17,601 bases of DNA, taken from Pontiella sp. (GTDB lineage Bacteria; Verrucomicrobiota; Kiritimatiellia; Kiritimatiellales; Pontiellaceae). Below the pieces are notes generated by a model that saw nothing but the letters and a program-made list of their open reading frames with translations, did no database searches and was not told the DNA's origin. This document shows, one piece after another, positions 14,809-17,601 of the stretch (position 1 is its first letter; each line of letters opens with the position of its first letter). The stretch spans positions 1-17,601 of the forward strand of contig JAOZSZ010000006.1 of the NCBI GenBank assembly GCA_029939385.1, in the 5' to 3' direction. The translations under genes were made by a program, and so were the position numbers.

Positions 14809-15587
14809 AGTACGTTTTGCTCCTTCAGCTTATGGATCAATTCGGTAATCATCTCGGAGGGCTCACCGGAAAGGGTTTGCTTATTTAACTTCACCGGAGG
14901 TGCAAAAACCTTACTTACCTTGGTTGGGGATCCTGCCAGTCCAATCTTTTCTTCGTCGGGCTGCAACTCATCAAAGCCCCAACATGGGATTTCGGCTTTT
15001 TTTGCGGCCATCTTTTTCTTAAGCGAAGGCATGCGCAACTGATTTGCCTCCTTCACAACCGTGAGGGCAGCGGGCTTATCAATATCCCAAATTTCATAGC
15101 CGTCCTCCGTCACTTTATTAATCTTAAAGGTATCCCCTGTGACCTCAACTCCTTTGGCGTAAGTAAGCATCGGAATATCGAGGAAATGTGCCACCCCTGG
15201 ACCAACCTGCGCGGTATCACCATCGATGGCCTGTTTACCAAAAAGAATTAGATCAACATCTTCGAGTTTTTTGATGGCAAGACTAATAGTATAAGATGTT
15301 GCCCATGTGTCGGCGCCACCAAACTTGCGATCAGAAATTAGAATCGCCTCATCCGCGCCATGCGAAAGTGCTGTGCGTAACGCTTCCACGGCCTGCGGCG
15401 GTCCCATGGAAATAACGGTAACTTTTCCACCGTGTTCATCCTTGAGTTGTAATGCCATTTCAAGCGCATTCTCATCGAATGGATTGATAATACTAGGAAC
15501 TCCTGCGCGGTTCAGACGGTTGGTTTCACGATCAATCGTGACCTTGTCCGAATCGGGCACCTGCTTAATGCATACCACGATGTTCAT
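14805..15587 (-). CDS. etfB: Electron transfer flavoprotein, beta subunit, with bifurcating-type loop
   Basis: EtfB completes the EtfAB heterodimer. In classical Etfs it binds AMP; in bifurcating Etfs it binds a second FAD and NADH. The 260 residues include the N-terminal CIKQVPD (6-12), GVPSIINPFDENALE (29-43), VTVISMGPP (57-64), GADEAILISDR (77-87), and the loop GKQAIDGDTAQVGP (117-130). This loop matches the second-FAD form of bifurcating Etfs, whereas mammalian-type EtfB has QAIDDDCNQTGQ. That supports NADH-linked bifurcation, without proof. AGAGG just upstream of the ATG is the ribosome-binding site, and a good promoter lies about 40 bases up. First gene of the etfB-etfA-trxB-acyl-CoA dehydrogenase cluster. 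Confidence 0.96.
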   Translation of the reverse strand: MNIVVCIKQVPDSDKVTIDRETNRLNRAGVPSIINPFDENALEMALQLKDEHGGKVTVISMGPPQAVEALRTALSHGADEAILISDRKFGGADTWATSYTISLAIKKLEDVDLILFGKQAIDGDTAQVGPGVAHFLDIPMLTYAKGVEVTGDTFKINKVTEDGYEIWDIDKPAALTVVKEANQLRMPSLKKKMAAKKAEIPCWGFDELQPDEEKIGLAGSPTKVSKVFAPPVKLNKQTLSGEPSEMITELIHKLKEQNVL

Positions 15588-15624
15588 CTATACCTCTTTT
15601 CTCGGTTGATAAAAACAAACGATC

Positions 15625-15653
15625 AATATAGTTCAGACCGATCACTCCCTCAA
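15625..15653 (-). promoter_or_regulatory. Probable sigma-70 promoter of the etfB operon
   Basis: On the minus strand TTGAGG (15653-15648, four of six) and TATATT (15630-15625, five of six) are separated by 17 bases. The expected start near 15618 leaves a leader of about 30 bases before the etfB ATG. This fits a constitutive promoter for the four-gene cluster. Confidence 0.6.
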
Positions 15654-15743
15654 GCCCAAACACCTATAACCCCTCCGTGTTTTTAATCTTTTAATGCCTT
15701 TAAAAAACAATATAATTTACTTCGGACTACGATCCAGGCCGAA

Positions 15744-15759
15744 TGGCACTAAAGATGCT
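15744..15759 (+). promoter_or_regulatory. Near-consensus sigma-54 promoter upstream of the PEP-CTERM gene
   Basis: TGGCACTAAAGATGCT matches the -24/-12 consensus TGGCAC-N5-TTGCW at every defined base but one (A for T at the first base of the -12 box). The GG-to-GC spacing is exact. The expected start near 15771 leaves a leader of about 46 bases before the ATG at 15817. A small inverted repeat, ATGCT-TAGAT-AGCAT (15755-15769), overlaps the -12 box, and TTCGG/CCGAA (15721-15725, 15739-15743) abuts the -24 box. A sigma-54 activator would be needed in trans. Confidence 0.62.
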
Positions 15760-15816
15760 TAGATAGCATGACTTACAAATTTACAGGATTTTAGTGCAAA
15801 AAGGGGAAAGAGGAAA

Positions 15817-16605
15817 ATGAAAGTAAAATTAAAAAGAGCTGGAATCATTGCACTTATCTTGGGAACGGCATGCTTCGCAAAAGCAGATGTTATCTGGCCC
15901 GCAGATGCAGACTGGACGGCTCTAATGGTTGGTACAGATATGTACCACGATGCCGTAGGCGATCAACATCCAGGATCAATCGATTTGATCGGAACTACAG
16001 ACTCTTTTTCTGCTGGCTTTTGGGCCTTTGTTGAAAATGGAGATCTTGTTAATGGAGTAGCCAGTGATGTTTTTATGTTCCGAATGCGCGTAGGCGGTGA
16101 AAGTGGAAACTATGTTTGGCAGGCTCATTTAGATACAGACGGTGATGCATCGAATATCGAATGGATTTTTCAACTGGTCCAATCTGGAAGCCCAAAATCG
16201 CGAGGTGTTGAACTGATCAAAACGGCCATTGATGGCACTACGCTCGCCGATATTGATATTGGAGGAAACACTTCAAGTTGGCTAGGAGATCTTAGTCTAT
16301 ATTCACGATGGTCCCCCATCGAAGGAAGCACTGATTTTCATGTAGATTTTGCCATTCCATGGAGTGAGTTTAAGGCCATTACTGGAGTAGAGGAAATAGA
16401 AGAAATTCGCACCGTACTTTCAACATCAACGACCCACTCCGGAATCAATAAAGATGCTCCACTCGGAGCATCGCTCACCGATCAAATTAGTAATGTTCTA
16501 TCTGAAAGCATTCCAGAGCCTGCGGTTGTGACCCTTCTATTGGGTAGTGCTGGCGGACTATTGGCCTTTCGCCGCATATTCAAGTATGACCCAGAAGATA
16601 AATAG
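15817..16605 (+). CDS. PEP-CTERM surface protein (exosortase substrate), ligand unknown
   Basis: An exported 262-residue protein carrying a C-terminal sorting signal. The signal peptide ends at AKA|D (23/24), after a basic start and a hydrophobic core. The C-terminus has IPEPAVVTLLLGSAGG (PEP at 233-235), a hydrophobic span and the basic FRRIFK. Together these are the PEP-CTERM signal recognised by exosortase/archaeosortase-type transpeptidases, which attach or release such proteins at the envelope. The mature part is beta-rich with LDTDGDAS (105-112), a possible calcium-binding DxDxD loop. I recognise no catalytic domain. No exosortase gene is in the window. A strong GGGGAAAGAGG precedes the ATG. 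Regulation is probably by sigma-54 through the upstream site. Confidence 0.85.
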   Translation: MKVKLKRAGIIALILGTACFAKADVIWPADADWTALMVGTDMYHDAVGDQHPGSIDLIGTTDSFSAGFWAFVENGDLVNGVASDVFMFRMRVGGESGNYVWQAHLDTDGDASNIEWIFQLVQSGSPKSRGVELIKTAIDGTTLADIDIGGNTSSWLGDLSLYSRWSPIEGSTDFHVDFAIPWSEFKAITGVEEIEEIRTVLSTSTTHSGINKDAPLGASLTDQISNVLSESIPEPAVVTLLLGSAGGLLAFRRIFKYDPEDK

Positions 16606-16643
16606 AATTAAGAATAATTCTATCCTCTTTCTTATTGTTGTCC

Positions 16644-16677
16644 CCCGATTTTTAATTTTAAAAATCGGGTTTTTTTA
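16644..16677 (+). terminator. Intrinsic terminator after the PEP-CTERM gene
   Basis: CCCGATTTTTA (16644-16654) pairs perfectly with TAAAAATCGGG (16659-16669) across a four-base ATTT loop, then T-run 16670-16676. It begins about 39 bases after the stop codon and separates this gene from the cytochrome gene. Confidence 0.9.
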
Positions 16678-16710
16678 TCCAAAAAAAATTGCGGCGGAAA
16701 TAGATGATTA

Positions 16711-16722
16711 AAGTTATAACTT
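16711..16722. repeat. Perfect 12-bp palindrome AAGTTATAACTT
   Basis: AAGTTATAACTT reads the same on both strands. It lies 36 bases upstream of the cytochrome gene's probable -35 box, so it could be an operator for a dimeric regulator. The surrounding region is AT-rich, so chance is possible. Confidence 0.4.
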
Positions 16723-16757
16723 ATTCTATAAATATCTCATAATAATGCACTTATAAA

Positions 16758-16786
16758 TTGACGGCCGTCTTCTAAACTAATAGCAT
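16758..16786 (+). promoter_or_regulatory. Probable sigma-70 promoter of the multihaem cytochrome gene
   Basis: TTGACG (16758-16763, five of six) and TAGCAT (16781-16786, four of six) are spaced by exactly 17 bases. The expected start near 16793 leaves a leader of about 20 bases to the ATG at 16815. The 8-bp palindrome ACGGCCGT overlaps the -35 box and the spacer. Confidence 0.6.
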
Positions 16787-16814
16787 TCGATATTAACCTA
16801 GATCGGAGAATGTT

Positions 16815-17601
16815 ATGTGGAAAATTAGAATCTTTCATAATTTTCATTCGACTCACCTTATCACACTCTTCTTTTTCATTGCCGGATCAACTTTGGCATG
16901 GACCCCAAAACCCGTGATAGACGATCCGCTCGTTCGAATGCCCGGAACACAACCCGGACAAGTCGTTGATCTTGATTCTGACAAACAATGCATGAGTTGC
17001 CACGCCGGCAGCGTATATGAGATGGAACATTGGAATGGGTCCTTAATGGCACAGGCGGCACGCGACCCCATCTACTGGGCAGGACTGACGGTTGCGGCTC
17101 AAGATGCTATTTGGGCATTAGGCACGCCAAACGCGGCCGATATTTGTGTGAAATGCCACTTCCCGCAGGGATGGCTGGACGGCCGATCCGATCCTGTGAA
17201 TGCCTCGGCCATGCAAGGTGAAGACTATGATGGGATTAATTGTAAAACCTGTCACTACATGTATGACCCCTTCTATCAGGAAACCTACGACGGCATTCGT
17301 GAAGGTAATGATTGGACGGGATATTGGGATGAAACAAGCTCTTTTTCTCAATCTATGGCTGATGCAACACGAGATGCTGATGCCGAGGCGGCAGGAGCAA
17401 TCACCTATTTCAACGGGAATAACTTTTTTTCGAATAATGCCCCCGTTAGTGCAACGTATACAGAGAATGGCGGGGGGCATATTTATCTGATTACCCACAC
17501 GGACGGAATAAGTGATGGGAAACGCGCCTCGTTTGCCGATGCGGAAGCTAAACACGATATGCTCTACAGCCGTTACCACAAGAGTAAATATTTCTGCGGA
17601 A
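16815..17601 (+). CDS. Exported multihaem cytochrome c, C-terminus cut by window edge
   Basis: An open frame runs from ATG 16815 to the window edge (262 residues visible). The signal peptide is basic-hydrophobic with a probable cleavage after TLA (28/29), so the protein should act in the periplasm or at the surface. Three CXXCH haem sites are present: CMSCH (59-63), CVKCH (111-115) and CKTCH (143-147). A new Cys near the edge, in KYFCG (258-262), probably opens a fourth. HWNGSLMAQAARDP (72-85) links the first two haem sites, and WALGTPNAADI precedes the second. This recalls large multihaem cytochromes of PVC bacteria, but the redox partner and substrate cannot be assigned. GGAGA at 16805-16809 is the ribosome-binding site; ATG 16810 is out of frame and stops quickly. 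Confidence 0.9.
   Translation, partial: MWKIRIFHNFHSTHLITLFFFIAGSTLAWTPKPVIDDPLVRMPGTQPGQVVDLDSDKQCMSCHAGSVYEMEHWNGSLMAQAARDPIYWAGLTVAAQDAIWALGTPNAADICVKCHFPQGWLDGRSDPVNASAMQGEDYDGINCKTCHYMYDPFYQETYDGIREGNDWTGYWDETSSFSQSMADATRDADAEAAGAITYFNGNNFFSNNAPVSATYTENGGGHIYLITHTDGISDGKRASFADAEAKHDMLYSRYHKSKYFCG

Noticed and set aside
17118..17579. 153-codon minus-strand frame within the cytochrome gene
   Set aside because: The plus-strand frame has a signal peptide and CXXCH motifs in register. The minus frame has neither a known domain nor a start signal.

Overview
The window looks like a chromosomal segment of a Gram-negative, probably anaerobic or microaerophilic bacterium. My best guess is the PVC superphylum (Verrucomicrobiota/Kiritimatiellota type). 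This is inference from four things: a PEP-CTERM surface protein, a multihaem cytochrome c, an EtfB with the anaerobe-type loop, and lipoproteins with lipoboxes. No rRNA, tRNA, transposase, phage gene or CRISPR array is visible. Gene density is high and most genes lie in minus-strand operons.

Layout. (1) 1-748, minus: a partial CNNM/DUF21-CBS membrane protein that runs off the left edge. (2) 749-882: a divergent intergenic region with two related inverted repeats. (3) 883-2428, plus: a YjbQ-family protein and a TPR lipoprotein. (4) 8904-2446, minus: one long tight cluster, ribBA - ribH - nusB - ftsY - ribD - ribE - YibQ-like divergent polysaccharide deacetylase lipoprotein - SDR oxidoreductase. 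An FMN riboswitch (9103-8981) and an intrinsic terminator (8957-8919) precede ribBA. (5) 9270-11510, plus: a 746-residue membrane protein with a degenerate protein-kinase-like N-terminal half. It is the least familiar protein here and is followed by two tandem terminators. (6) 15587-11663, minus: etfB - etfA - trxB - acyl-CoA dehydrogenase. (7) 15817-16605, plus: a PEP-CTERM surface protein behind a near-consensus sigma-54 promoter. (8) 16815 to the right edge, plus: the start of an exported multihaem cytochrome c.

How the genes work together. The rib cluster encodes every riboflavin-specific enzyme except the phosphatase, and FMN would feed back on it through the riboswitch. nusB and ftsY sit inside it, so these housekeeping genes probably need an internal promoter. 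EtfAB and the acyl-CoA dehydrogenase form a flavin electron-transfer unit whose EtfB loop resembles bifurcating Etfs, with thioredoxin reductase between them. The right end turns to the cell envelope: a sorted surface protein and a periplasmic cytochrome.

The items most worth following up are the kinase-like membrane protein and its internal repeats, the sigma-54 promoter of the PEP-CTERM gene, and the FMN-riboswitch terminator that copies nine bases of the aptamer.
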